The notes beneath the pieces were generated by a model, which worked only from the letters and a program-made list of their open reading frames with translations, was not told the origin of the DNA and did no database searches. This document shows positions 17,114-25,210 of a stretch of DNA of 45,148 nucleotides, piece by piece. Source of the DNA: Saprospiraceae bacterium (GTDB lineage: Bacteria; Bacteroidota; Bacteroidia; Chitinophagales; Saprospiraceae); assembly GCA_013360405.1 (NCBI GenBank), contig JABWBR010000072.1, forward strand, positions 1 to 45,148, read 5' to 3'. Each line of letters starts with the position of its first letter. Position 1 is the stretch's first letter. The position numbers and the translations under genes were made by a program.

Positions 17114-19468
17114 CTACTTGATGATCAATGGTTTATGTCCGATGGTCTCACCATTTGAAGCAGCCATAAAGAAATACGCTCCCGGCGCCAAATTTGCAGG
17201 CAACGACAGCGGATAAGCTCCGGCTGATTTTTCGGGGGAAAGCTTCGTCCGGAAATGAATCTTACCCGTAATATCCACCAGCGACAATTCAATCTCACCG
17301 AAGCCTGATATAGTTATCGCCACATTAACGACGTGGTCGTAGGTAGGGTTAGGGAATAAATTCCAGTTAAAGCCGTTGCTTTCAAAAGACACCTGCACCA
17401 GGTCGGAATACGAGAAATGGCCGCTAAAATCCACTTGTTGGAGGCGGTAGTAAGATTTGCCGGGGTAGGGGTTTTCGTCGAGGGTTTGGTATTTTAAAAT
17501 AAAGCTGCTATTGCCAGCGCCGTCGATTTTGGCTACTTCTTCAAAATTCACGCCGTCTTTGGTTTTTTCTATTACAAAAAAGTCGTTATCGGTTTCGGTG
17601 GCGGTGCTCCATTCCAGCAGCACGTGGTTGCCTGTGGGCGTGGCGTTGAAGTTGATGAGTTCGATGGGGAGGGGGTTGGCGGGCAGTGCCAGGGAAGAAC
17701 CCAGGGTAAAAAAGCTGAAAGAAGTCACGGGGGCATCGGAGGTAATGCTACCGGTAGAGGCGTCGCCGGATGTGGAAGCGGGGATATTTTCCCATTCCAT
17801 ACCGTTGTAATGCGTTAGCAGGAGGCCTGACACGTCGGTGATTGCGCTGTTGCCGCGCCAGTTGAGGGTGACATAAATGTTGGAGGCGCCTGCCGTCCTG
17901 TCCAAATCCCAGTATTCTATCGAACTGATATGGTCTACGCCGGCGCCGACCGTCATTAAATCGGAGGGTTCTCCGTTAAAGTATTCAGCGGTAAAGGCAT
18001 CGGTACTTATGGCGGGTGCCGAGATACCGATGGGGGCGTAGTTGGTGGCATTGCCGATGGGGAAAGTAAAAGCGTCGTCGCCGATTTTTTGAACTGGGCC
18101 GTCCACAAAAGTATCATCGCCGGCGCCGGTATAGTCAGCCTCATCGCTGAAAGTCAGCAGGTTAATACTGGTAGTGGTCAGGATGCCATCGATAAACAGG
18201 CACACCGTATTGACTGTAAGGGGCATATCCAGGGAAAGCCCGGCGGGGGAGTTTACAATAAGGCTGCTTATCGTGTTGGCATCTGGCGTAGTTGTAAACA
18301 CGCCTGTATTGCTGCCCTGGAATTCGTAGGCGGCTTCGCTGCTATAGGTTTTTGAACCGCCGACGAGGATAGTGCCGGGCACTCCTCCGGAGTTAGCTGT
18401 GGTTAATTGGCCGCCTGGGTCGAGGATAAAATCGCCGGTAGTGCCGTCTATCACAGAAGTTCCAAAGCTGACTTCCGTACCGGAGGCGATATAAAAATGG
18501 ATATTATCGACATACGCTGCGCCGCCCGATTTGACATATTGCTGGGGGGCTGCGCCGACAAAGATAAAATAGCCGGAGCCTGTGCTCCCTGTATTTTCTT
18601 CGATAGAACCTCCCGTGAAAGAGAAATCGCCGTATAATTCAAAAATGCCGTCACCCATAGCGCCGCCACCTCCGGAGGCTATCTCCAGGGTGCCTCCGCT
18701 CATGCTGAAATTGCCATTGACTGTTATTATTCGGCTGTTATCGGCGTTTGCCATGCGAAAATGGCCGCTGGTTTGCGTGAAATCGCCGATGAGCGTCAAA
18801 AAGTCTTGATTCAATCTGAGTTCGCCCGTGCCGGTATCGCTGATTTCAAAGTCGCCCGAAACAAAGATCTGTCCGGTTGAAGGCAGGTTCTGGTTGCCGG
18901 TTTGGCCGGGGCTATTCCATTTTAAGTGGCCGAAAGTTTGATTGAGGCCGGTGATGTTATTGTTTACTTTGCCGGTAATTTCGCAGGTTGAACTACTGTT
19001 CCAACTTGCGCCTGGTATACTCCCTCCATCTCTGGCGTGGTCGTAAACGCCGCCGCTACCGATCTGGATGATGCTGGTGGCTTTGATGATCGCGCCGGAG
19101 TTGGTAATTGTGCCGTTAACGGTCAAGTCGTAAGTGCCTGTACCGTTGATAATGGTAAGGTTAACGCCGCTGTTTACTATTACTTCCCCACCCGCTTCAA
19201 TGGTAGTTTGATCGATAGAAACATCGGCTGTTGCCGTGACGATATGAGGGCTTTTGATAGTGATCAATCCGTTGGCGTTGGTGGGAGTACCCTCCGTCAT
19301 AGTAGGGGTTAACCAGTTGCTGCCATCATATCGCTCCCAGGTTGAGAGCACATTCCAGTTACCAGTAGCCGCTGAGCGGTAATCGCCTGTGGTTTGGCCA
19401 TTTAACAAGTTAAAAGACAACAAGCCTGCAATCGTAAAAATTGTGGAGAAGTGTGCTGAAAGTTTCAT
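17114..19468 (-). CDS. T9SS-exported repeat-rich surface protein (paralogue 2)
   Basis: 784 aa from an ATG; signal peptide (AGLLSFNLLNGQ, about 1-25). The mature N-terminus has the same Y-R-S / G-x-W / W-L-T-P pattern as paralogue 1. A beta-strand-rich repetitive region follows (LTVNGTITNSGAI, GDFEISDTGTG, LYGDFSFTGGS) to about residue 560. Then come the LPANPLPIELINFNATPTG linker, SYYRLQQVDFSGHFSY, and a canonical T9SS type A tail starting FNWNLFPNPT and ending PLIIK. The last ~75 residues should direct export through the T9SS. Likely a cell-surface or released protein of unknown function. Confidence 0.85.
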   Translation of the reverse strand: MKLSAHFSTIFTIAGLLSFNLLNGQTTGDYRSAATGNWNVLSTWERYDGSNWLTPTMTEGTPTNANGLITIKSPHIVTATADVSIDQTTIEAGGEVIVNSGVNLTIINGTGTYDLTVNGTITNSGAIIKATSIIQIGSGGVYDHARDGGSIPGASWNSSSTCEITGKVNNNITGLNQTFGHLKWNSPGQTGNQNLPSTGQIFVSGDFEISDTGTGELRLNQDFLTLIGDFTQTSGHFRMANADNSRIITVNGNFSMSGGTLEIASGGGGAMGDGIFELYGDFSFTGGSIEENTGSTGSGYFIFVGAAPQQYVKSGGAAYVDNIHFYIASGTEVSFGTSVIDGTTGDFILDPGGQLTTANSGGVPGTILVGGSKTYSSEAAYEFQGSNTGVFTTTPDANTISSLIVNSPAGLSLDMPLTVNTVCLFIDGILTTTSINLLTFSDEADYTGAGDDTFVDGPVQKIGDDAFTFPIGNATNYAPIGISAPAISTDAFTAEYFNGEPSDLMTVGAGVDHISSIEYWDLDRTAGASNIYVTLNWRGNSAITDVSGLLLTHYNGMEWENIPASTSGDASTGSITSDAPVTSFSFFTLGSSLALPANPLPIELINFNATPTGNHVLLEWSTATETDNDFFVIEKTKDGVNFEEVAKIDGAGNSSFILKYQTLDENPYPGKSYYRLQQVDFSGHFSYSDLVQVSFESNGFNWNLFPNPTYDHVVNVAITISGFGEIELSLVDITGKIHFRTKLSPEKSAGAYPLSLPANLAPGAYFFMAASNGETIGHKPLIIK

Positions 19469-19716
19469 TGTGTAGTTGCTATGGTTAGTTTTTGGTACTA
19501 TGCAAATACAAGGTTATTAAAAAACTGGCATTTTTACAATGATTGAGGGTTCTTAAACCTTTATTCTTTATATATTTATATTTTTTTAATGCAAATAAAA
19601 AGGCGGATAAATTTAGCTAATTTGTTGATAATATGCGGATTCAGGATAAATTTAGGAGATAAAAAAAGAGGCTGGCAACATCTCAATAATCGTTACAGCA
19701 CAAGCCAATTCAAAAT
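19469..19716. other. AT-rich divergent intergenic region
   Basis: This 248-bp gap between the divergent paralogue-2 and Pycsar-effector genes is strongly AT-rich (around 19545-19640 especially). Unlike most spacers here, it has no tandem array. It must hold both promoters, but no box fits TAnnTTTG well on either strand. Confidence 0.5.
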
Positions 19717-20862
19717 ATGAACACCTCACTCATCGAAAAAGCGGAAGCTTACTTAGTCACCGGCACAAAAAACAACGCCCCGGCCCAAGGCGCCAAAGAC
19801 CTCGCTGTGCTACTCGGGCGGCGCTACAACCTGCCCAATGAAACCCTCGATGCGCTGGCCTTGGCCGCGCTGTTTCAGCAGGAAAAACCCGAACTGGTGC
19901 TGCAATGGTTGCCGGCACAGGGCGCTTCGTCTGACTTGGTTCAATCGGTAGATTCCTTACTCCGGTCGCTGCAAGCCGACGAAGCTACTCTCGACCTGCC
20001 TCAACAAATTCTGCGCGACGCCCGGTACTACCGCCTGCTGGATGGGCAAGCCGGCGCCGACGCCATGCTCAAGGAGCAGCGCAAGGAGTGGGAGACAAAA
20101 GAAGGCAAGGCCTACGACGAAGCCGACTGGCCGGAAGCCGCCCGCAGGTATTGGAAGCAACTGCGCTTCTATACCGGAGAAGCGGCAGCATTAATGGGCG
20201 ATACCCGCCGTGAAGCCGCCAAAGCCTGGAAACCAAGAGATAAGGAGGAAGAAAAAGAAGAAAAGAAAGCGGACAAAAAAGATAAAAAGAAGAAAAAAGA
20301 TAAAAAGCTCGCGTTAGCCGGAGAAGAATTCCCCATCAGCGGCAGCAAAAGTGTGCAGATGATGTTCAAAACTTCGCTGCGCAATCACATCGACCTCACC
20401 AATATTGCCGACAATAAGGCCAATATTATGCTCAGTATCAATGCGTTGATTATTACGATCCTGATCTCGCTGCTTCCTACCAGTCTACAAGGACATACCT
20501 ACTTGCTGGCGCCTGTCGGCGTATTGCTCGCTTCTTGCGTGGTGTCTATTATTTTTGCCACCCTGGCTACCCGTCCGGTAAAAACCGAGGGATTTACGAA
20601 TATCGATAAGATCAAAACGGAAACTACCAACCTGTTTTTTTTCGGCAATTTTTATAAAATGAACCTCCCCGACTACAAGCAGGGTATGCGGCAGGTGATA
20701 GAAGACGAGGAACTGATGGAAAACGCGATTGTGACCGACTTGTTTTTTCTGGGCAAGGCGCTGGGCACGAAGTTCAACCGCCTTCGTATTTGTTATAGCG
20801 TGTTTATGGTGGGCATTACGCTTACGGTGATTGCTTTTGCGGTGGCGTACTCGGTTCATTAG
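19717..20862 (+). CDS. Pycsar-type TM effector fused to a degenerate HD domain
   Basis: 381 aa from an ATG. Residues 214-380 match the Pycsar effector TM family (formerly DUF5706): LRNHIDLTNIADNKANIM then a helix at about 237-256, helices at about 262-284 and 359-379, and FFGNFYKM between. Residues 1-165 follow the layout of the HD phosphohydrolase domain often fused to this family, but the HD pair appears as QQ in ALFQQE (54-55), and only the later Asp in ILRDARYY (D101) remains. A lysine/glutamate-rich linker (173-199) joins the parts. Known family members are membrane-disrupting antiphage effectors gated by cyclic CMP/UMP. No cyclase gene is adjacent. The stop codon is part of the TTAGCAG array. 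Confidence 0.82.
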   Translation: MNTSLIEKAEAYLVTGTKNNAPAQGAKDLAVLLGRRYNLPNETLDALALAALFQQEKPELVLQWLPAQGASSDLVQSVDSLLRSLQADEATLDLPQQILRDARYYRLLDGQAGADAMLKEQRKEWETKEGKAYDEADWPEAARRYWKQLRFYTGEAAALMGDTRREAAKAWKPRDKEEEKEEKKADKKDKKKKKDKKLALAGEEFPISGSKSVQMMFKTSLRNHIDLTNIADNKANIMLSINALIITILISLLPTSLQGHTYLLAPVGVLLASCVVSIIFATLATRPVKTEGFTNIDKIKTETTNLFFFGNFYKMNLPDYKQGMRQVIEDEELMENAIVTDLFFLGKALGTKFNRLRICYSVFMVGITLTVIAFAVAYSVH

Positions 20863-20886
20863 CAGTTAGCGGTTAGCGATTAGCGG
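20859..20886 (+). repeat. TTAGCNN array, left flank of the IVP-like gene
   Basis: Four heptamers in register: TTAGCAG, TTAGCGG, TTAGCGA, TTAGCGG. The TAG stop of the Pycsar-effector gene (20860-20862) is part of the first unit. Unit type matches, in inverted orientation, the array at 21323-21390. Confidence 0.85.
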
Positions 20887-20972
20887 TTTGAATACTGTAA
20901 AATAAATGCCCCATTTCCAGGTATGAATGTAATAAGCATTATAATTTAGTCCTTTACTAAAACCATTTGAAA

Positions 20973-21326
20973 ATGAATCACAAAACTTTAGATGCTTGGA
21001 ATCACAGTATTCGGCTTGTTGAATATGTATACCAGATTACCTCTGGATTTCCAAAAGAGGAATTATTCGGGATAACTTCACAAATCAGAAGAAGCGCCGT
21101 AAGTATTCCTTCAAATATTGCTGAGGGTGTTGCCAGGTTTTCAAATAAAGATAAGTTGCATTTTACCTACATTTCATTGGGTTCTTTGGCTGAACTTGAA
21201 ACGCAATTAATTATTGCTTACAAAATAGGTTATTTGAAAACTTATGAGCCAATAGATTCTTATATCTTAAATACAAGAAGGCTAATTCTTGGGCTACAAA
21301 AATACATTCGAAGTATGGTGGGTTAG
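20973..21326 (+). CDS. Four-helix bundle protein (23S rRNA IVP-like)
   Basis: 117 aa from ATG 20973; an in-frame TTG two codons earlier is less likely. Sequence landmarks are typical of the family: LDAWNHSIRLVEYVYQIT, FPKEELFGITSQIRRSAVSI, PSNIAEGVARFSNKD and the GSLAELETQL helix. These small proteins are encoded in intervening sequences of 23S rRNA in some bacteria and as free-standing genes in many Bacteroidota; their activity is not known. The gene is AT-rich compared with its neighbours, and inverted heptamer arrays of one family flank it, with its stop codon in the right-hand array. Confidence 0.92.
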   Translation: MNHKTLDAWNHSIRLVEYVYQITSGFPKEELFGITSQIRRSAVSIPSNIAEGVARFSNKDKLHFTYISLGSLAELETQLIIAYKIGYLKTYEPIDSYILNTRRLILGLQKYIRSMVG

Positions 21327-21390
21327 CTGCTAAGCCCTAATTGCTAAGCCCTAACTGCTAAGCCCTAATTGCTAAGCCCTAACTGCTACC
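21323..21390. repeat. TGCTAAG/CCCTAAN alternating array, right flank of the IVP-like gene
   Basis: After TTAGC, nine heptamers in register alternate TGCTAAG with CCCTAAT or CCCTAAC, giving a 14-bp higher-order period, and end in TGCTACC. The array contains both the TAG of the IVP-like gene (21324-21326) and the stop of the convergent beta-barrel gene (complement of 21386-21388), so it fills the gap end to end. It is inverted relative to 20859-20886. Confidence 0.92.
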
Positions 21391-22402
21391 TCCTCGGCGG
21401 AGAAACAAAGAACGAAATTCCTCCGCAGAGGCGGTTATTGGTATTCATGGGCAGGCGGGCGCCGGTGGCGGGGTTATCCAACCTTGAATTGGCGTTGATG
21501 GCGTAGCCGGCCTTGAATTCCAGCCAGGTCCAGTTCGTGAGGCGTTGCTGGTAAGTTGTTGATAGCTCGATGGCGGCATCGCGGAATTGGAGGGCGGCGG
21601 GATTAACGGTAGCGTTTTGGCCTTGTAGCCGTTGGTCTTCGAGGTAATAGCGGTCGCTGAGGTATTCGGCGCCGAAGAGCAAGAGTTGGCTTTCCGAAAA
21701 ATTATACCTACCCATAATCTTGACAGGCAGCGTCGATTCTATTCCCCAGTGTTTATTGAAAGTGCGGTTATACATACCGAAAGGCAGGGCCATAAAACCG
21801 CGGGCGTCGTACGAGAGGCGGAGGCCGAAGCCGTATTCGAGGTCCTGGCGGCGCTTGATGCCCCACAGACCTGCCAGGCTGTATTGGGCTTGTTGGTGGG
21901 TGGGGTGGAGAAGACCTTTCCAGTCGCCCTGCCAGCTCACGCTAGCGCGCCAGCTGAGATAATTATTGGCATTGAGCGATTGGGTGAGGTAGAGGGTGGC
22001 GACGGCCGTTTTGAGGTTGCGCTCGTCAAACCACTGCAGGGTAGATTCGTTGCCGGGGGTTATCACGTCGAAGGCATAGCTTTGCAGGCCGTAGTGTACG
22101 CCGGCGATCACCTTGGTTTTCTGCTTATTGAGCAGGGGGGCTTTTAGTTTGAAATTAAAAATTTCATTGCGTTTCACACGACCCACGCCCTGTTCGGCTA
22201 GTTGGAGCTGGTAAGCCGGCTGGTAGCTGTAATTGAGTAAAAGGCCTTTAGCGGGGGAGTTATTGGCCACGCCGGGCGAGCAGAAATTGGGTACGGGCGT
22301 ATACAGCCCGGTCTCCACCTGCGCAGTGAGCAGCGAGGGCGCCAATAAACCGAAGCTTTTGAAGAGCAAGCGGCAGCAGCGGGGATAAGTGTGTTTGGGC
22401 AT
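21386..22402 (-). CDS. Outer-membrane beta-barrel protein (DUF6268-like)
   Basis: 338 aa from the ATG at 22400-22402; a longer frame to 22534 only reads through the heptamer array. The signal peptide ends around LLAPSLLTAQ (residue 26). The rest alternates aromatic and polar residues in about a dozen strands (GLLLNYSYQPAYQL, TKVIAGVHYGLQSYAF, YLSWRASVSWQGDW, LEYGFGLRLSYDARGF), ending in a phenylalanine-rich strand (CGGISFFVSPP). This fits a small outer-membrane barrel; the DUF6268 label is a resemblance only. Substrate or role unknown. The leader consists of nine heptamers with a promoter-like core beyond. Confidence 0.7.
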   Translation of the reverse strand: MPKHTYPRCCRLLFKSFGLLAPSLLTAQVETGLYTPVPNFCSPGVANNSPAKGLLLNYSYQPAYQLQLAEQGVGRVKRNEIFNFKLKAPLLNKQKTKVIAGVHYGLQSYAFDVITPGNESTLQWFDERNLKTAVATLYLTQSLNANNYLSWRASVSWQGDWKGLLHPTHQQAQYSLAGLWGIKRRQDLEYGFGLRLSYDARGFMALPFGMYNRTFNKHWGIESTLPVKIMGRYNFSESQLLLFGAEYLSDRYYLEDQRLQGQNATVNPAALQFRDAAIELSTTYQQRLTNWTWLEFKAGYAINANSRLDNPATGARLPMNTNNRLCGGISFFVSPPRR

Positions 22403-22408
22403 AAGTTG

Positions 22409-22471
22409 TTCTCTGTTCTCTGTTCTCTGTTCTCTGTTCTCTGTTCTCTGTTCTCTGTTCTCTGTTCTCTG
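22409..22471. repeat. TTCTCTG heptamer array (array A of CNGANAA locus 3)
   Basis: Nine identical TTCTCTG units in perfect register (63 bp), starting 6 bp from the start codon of the beta-barrel gene. Confidence 0.95.
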
Positions 22472-22486
22472 TTTAAGATTAATTAG

Positions 22487-22494
22487 TAAAGATA
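22487..22494 (-). promoter_or_regulatory. Promoter-like box (TATCTTTA) in array core
   Basis: The minus strand reads CATTATCTTTACTA, one base from TAnnTTTG, in the same core position as at the other three CNGANAA loci. It would give the beta-barrel gene a leader of about 80 nt made mostly of heptamers. Confidence 0.4.
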
Positions 22495-22499
22495 ATGAA

Positions 22500-22569
22500 C
22501 GGACAACAGAGAACGGACAACAGAGAACGGACAACAGAGAACGGACAACCGATAACAGAGAACGGATAA
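22500..22569. repeat. Array B of CNGANAA locus 3
   Basis: Ten heptamers in register, mostly alternating CGGACAA and CAGAGAA, with CCGATAA and CGGATAA near the end. All fit CNGANAA. Inverted relative to array A at 22409-22471. Confidence 0.93.
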
Positions 22570-22610
22570 CTCCTTCATTTCCACAAATATTATCTACCCC
22601 GGAATATTTT

Positions 22611-25019
22611 CTACGAACGAACCGTCACGCGCAGGGCGCGGAGGCCTTGCACGCCTTGCAGGCGTTCCAGAATGAGTTCTTCTACCTCGTCTTCGATAAT
22701 GCCTTGGGCGATTAGGTAATTCAGATATTCGAGGTATTCGAGGCGGTCCTTTTCGGTGGTATACACTATGGCTATTTTGCCGGCCTGGCGCAGTCGTTCG
22801 TTGCGGCCTTCGATCAGGGCTTTGTCGATGCGTTTTTTGATAATTTCGTAGCGCACATTATAGGCGCCGTCCACGTCGAAGCGTTTTTCGTCCATGCGGA
22901 AGCGTATCGAGATGGGTTGGCTGTAGATAAAAATAAGTTGTGCGGTTTGTAGTGGCAGGGGTATCTCATTGCGCATCTGGGCTACCCGGCGGGTAATGTG
23001 GCACATAGCGAGTAGTTGCCAGAGGCGCAGGTTGTGGAGGTGGAGAGCTGAGAAATTTCCGGTACGAAGAAGTGATTGTCCGGCGTAAATTTCAAATTCC
23101 ACCCCGTCGGTTTTATATTTTTCAAAATAATGCGGCGTCATTTGCTGAGCGCGGGTATCTTCCACTTCGAGATAGTCGGAAATAGTATCGTTGATATGCG
23201 ACACGCTTTGTTCGTAGTCTTTGCGGCGGCTGTAGATCACGTGGTGATGGGGATCTAGCTGGCTGAAATAGCGATCTGTTTCCAGGGCCAGGGCGTTGTC
23301 GCGCTGGGCTAATTCGTGGAAGAGGGGGTGGATTTCATTGGTGATAAAATCCATGAGCCTGGGCTCGTCATTTGAGCGGATTTCCTTGCTGATCTCCTCG
23401 ATTTGTTGCTGGGTTTGCTGCAGATAGTATTGTACCAGCGGAAAATCGAGGAAGCTACCGGCGCTTATCAGCACCTTTTCGATGCGTTTGAGGTTGTCGA
23501 TAAAATCATCCTGGATGGCTGCATTGCGCAGCGTAGAAGAATTGACGATATCGGCCTGGGCGAAGAGGGGGTACACCTCGTCGAAGCCTATCTCGTCGAT
23601 GGCGGCTTTTTTATCGTAATTGTTGAGTTGTTCGAGGTATTTGTAGGCTGCTTCTTCGAAGCGCCATTCCACGCTGGGGTGCACCATTGTGAATTGCTCG
23701 CGGATGATGGCGTCGATTTTGTTGTCGATTTCTTCGCGGCTGCGTTCCATCGCGATGCCGAAAAGGGGAAGCAGTTCGCGAAAGCGGAGTTCGATGATGC
23801 TGTGCAGTTCATAGGGTTTGGCAGAGGCTATTTCAAACAGTCCGATCACCTGTCCTGCCTGGTTGAGCAGCGGAGCCACGATAATACTCCGGAAGCCCAT
23901 GGCGATCAGGTCGTTTTCTACAGGGGTTTTCAGGGGGAGTTTTTCGAGGTCTTCTACCAGCAGTACTTCCTTGTACCTGCAAGCTTTGTCGTAAATAGAA
24001 TTGATGTTTTCGGGGCTGATGAGGCATTCCTGGCATTCGGCCAGCAGGTCGTTGCGAAGCTGGTACTTGCGCACATTTCTTTCTTTGGGGTAGTCGATGG
24101 CGCTGATACCCATGCGCAGGTTGCTTATGCCGAAAAACGAGCGCAGCAGGCGTTGCAGTTCCTGTACGCTGTCTTTGCGCAGGATGGCGTCTTTTTCAAT
24201 GAGTTTGTATTTGAGTCGGGAGAGGCTTTCTTCGCGGGTGATATCGATAAATTCCATAGCTGCGAGGCCGTGGATTTCGAAATGGGAGGGTGGCAGCAAC
24301 TTCATCCAGGCCTCGGTATCGTATATATTCGTCAGCAATTCATTGACTTGTTGCGGGCTGAGGGGCGTAGGCTTTTTGAGCGGAATGACGTCGGTAAATT
24401 CGTGGATGAGTTTGGCGCGGTAGTGCCGGCACAAATTCGAATCGGGGCATTGTATCGTTAGTACGATATTGGGGTCGAGGTCAATTTTTTGGCCGTAGCA
24501 TTTATTGAGGATAAGCGCGCAAATGCCCACCATGATTGTAGCCTGTACTTGTTCGGGCGTCTGGCTGAAATGGTAGATTACCTGGCTTTTGGTAATGTGC
24601 CGTTCCATGGCCGGCGTTTGGTAAATGGGCGAAGCTTCGAAGGGTTTGCCTGCTTTGGCCAGCTGCGTGTCGCGCAGCGATAAGGGAAACAGGCCGGCCA
24701 GCAGCAGCGAGATGGTCTCCTGGTGTGCCGCCATTTCGTTGATATGGTCAAAGGGTTCGTTTAATACGGGGGCCTTTTCCACCCGGGCCATGATTTCGCG
24801 GGCGAGCAGGGCTTCGGCGGGGTCGGGGCTTTTTAATTTTTTGAGCCATTTGCGGATGAGGGGCGCAAAACTTAGCCGGGTAGTATAAGGAGAAAGCATG
24901 AAGCCATGCTGGCGGAATTCTTCTTCCGTGAAGCTGGTCGATACAACTTTGTTGTCGGCCGGCGCTATCTCTATCATTTCTTCGAGACCCGCGGGACTAT
25001 CAGGTATGTGGGCTACCAT
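22611..25019 (-). CDS. 802-aa GAF-domain protein, cytoplasmic
   Basis: 802 aa from an ATG, no signal peptide or TM helix. The centre (about residues 290-425) resembles a GAF sensor domain: LRMGISAIDY, ILLV-type strand VLLVEDLEKLP, MGFRSIIVAPLLNQAGQVIGLFEIAS. The flanking N-terminal 280 and C-terminal 370 residues are mostly helical and I recognise no enzyme there; LRVTVRS ends the protein. Large single-GAF proteins of this kind occur in Bacteroidota without a known role; sensing of a small molecule is inference. The 5' side carries an inverted octamer-array pair, and the 3' side reaches the locus-3 heptamers. Confidence 0.65.
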   Translation of the reverse strand: MVAHIPDSPAGLEEMIEIAPADNKVVSTSFTEEEFRQHGFMLSPYTTRLSFAPLIRKWLKKLKSPDPAEALLAREIMARVEKAPVLNEPFDHINEMAAHQETISLLLAGLFPLSLRDTQLAKAGKPFEASPIYQTPAMERHITKSQVIYHFSQTPEQVQATIMVGICALILNKCYGQKIDLDPNIVLTIQCPDSNLCRHYRAKLIHEFTDVIPLKKPTPLSPQQVNELLTNIYDTEAWMKLLPPSHFEIHGLAAMEFIDITREESLSRLKYKLIEKDAILRKDSVQELQRLLRSFFGISNLRMGISAIDYPKERNVRKYQLRNDLLAECQECLISPENINSIYDKACRYKEVLLVEDLEKLPLKTPVENDLIAMGFRSIIVAPLLNQAGQVIGLFEIASAKPYELHSIIELRFRELLPLFGIAMERSREEIDNKIDAIIREQFTMVHPSVEWRFEEAAYKYLEQLNNYDKKAAIDEIGFDEVYPLFAQADIVNSSTLRNAAIQDDFIDNLKRIEKVLISAGSFLDFPLVQYYLQQTQQQIEEISKEIRSNDEPRLMDFITNEIHPLFHELAQRDNALALETDRYFSQLDPHHHVIYSRRKDYEQSVSHINDTISDYLEVEDTRAQQMTPHYFEKYKTDGVEFEIYAGQSLLRTGNFSALHLHNLRLWQLLAMCHITRRVAQMRNEIPLPLQTAQLIFIYSQPISIRFRMDEKRFDVDGAYNVRYEIIKKRIDKALIEGRNERLRQAGKIAIVYTTEKDRLEYLEYLNYLIAQGIIEDEVEELILERLQGVQGLRALRVTVRS

Positions 25020-25033
25020 GGTGTGGTGTTTTA

Positions 25034-25210
25034 ATTTGCTGATTTGCTGATGTGCTGATGTGTTAATGTGCTGATGTGTTAATGTGCTGATGGGTTAATG
25101 TGCTGATGGGTTAATGTGCTGATAATTAATGTATTAAAATAAGTAGTAAAATTGGCAAATCAGCAAATCAGCAAATCAGCAAATTAGCAAATCAGCAAAT
25201 CAGCAAATCA
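25034..25210. repeat. Inverted GCTGATGT / GCAAATCA octamer arrays
   Basis: Left array (25034-25123): about eleven octamers such as GCTGATGT, GTTAATGT and GCTGATGG. Right array (25155-25210): seven octamers in register, GCAAATCA with one GCAAATTA. The arms are inverted versions of one family around an AT-rich core (25124-25154). The last right-hand unit contains the TGA of the LETM1-like gene (complement of 25208-25210). Confidence 0.9.

Noticed and set aside
19717-20862. A complete Pycsar defence operon
   Set aside because: No nucleotide cyclase gene lies next to the effector, so only the effector can be claimed.
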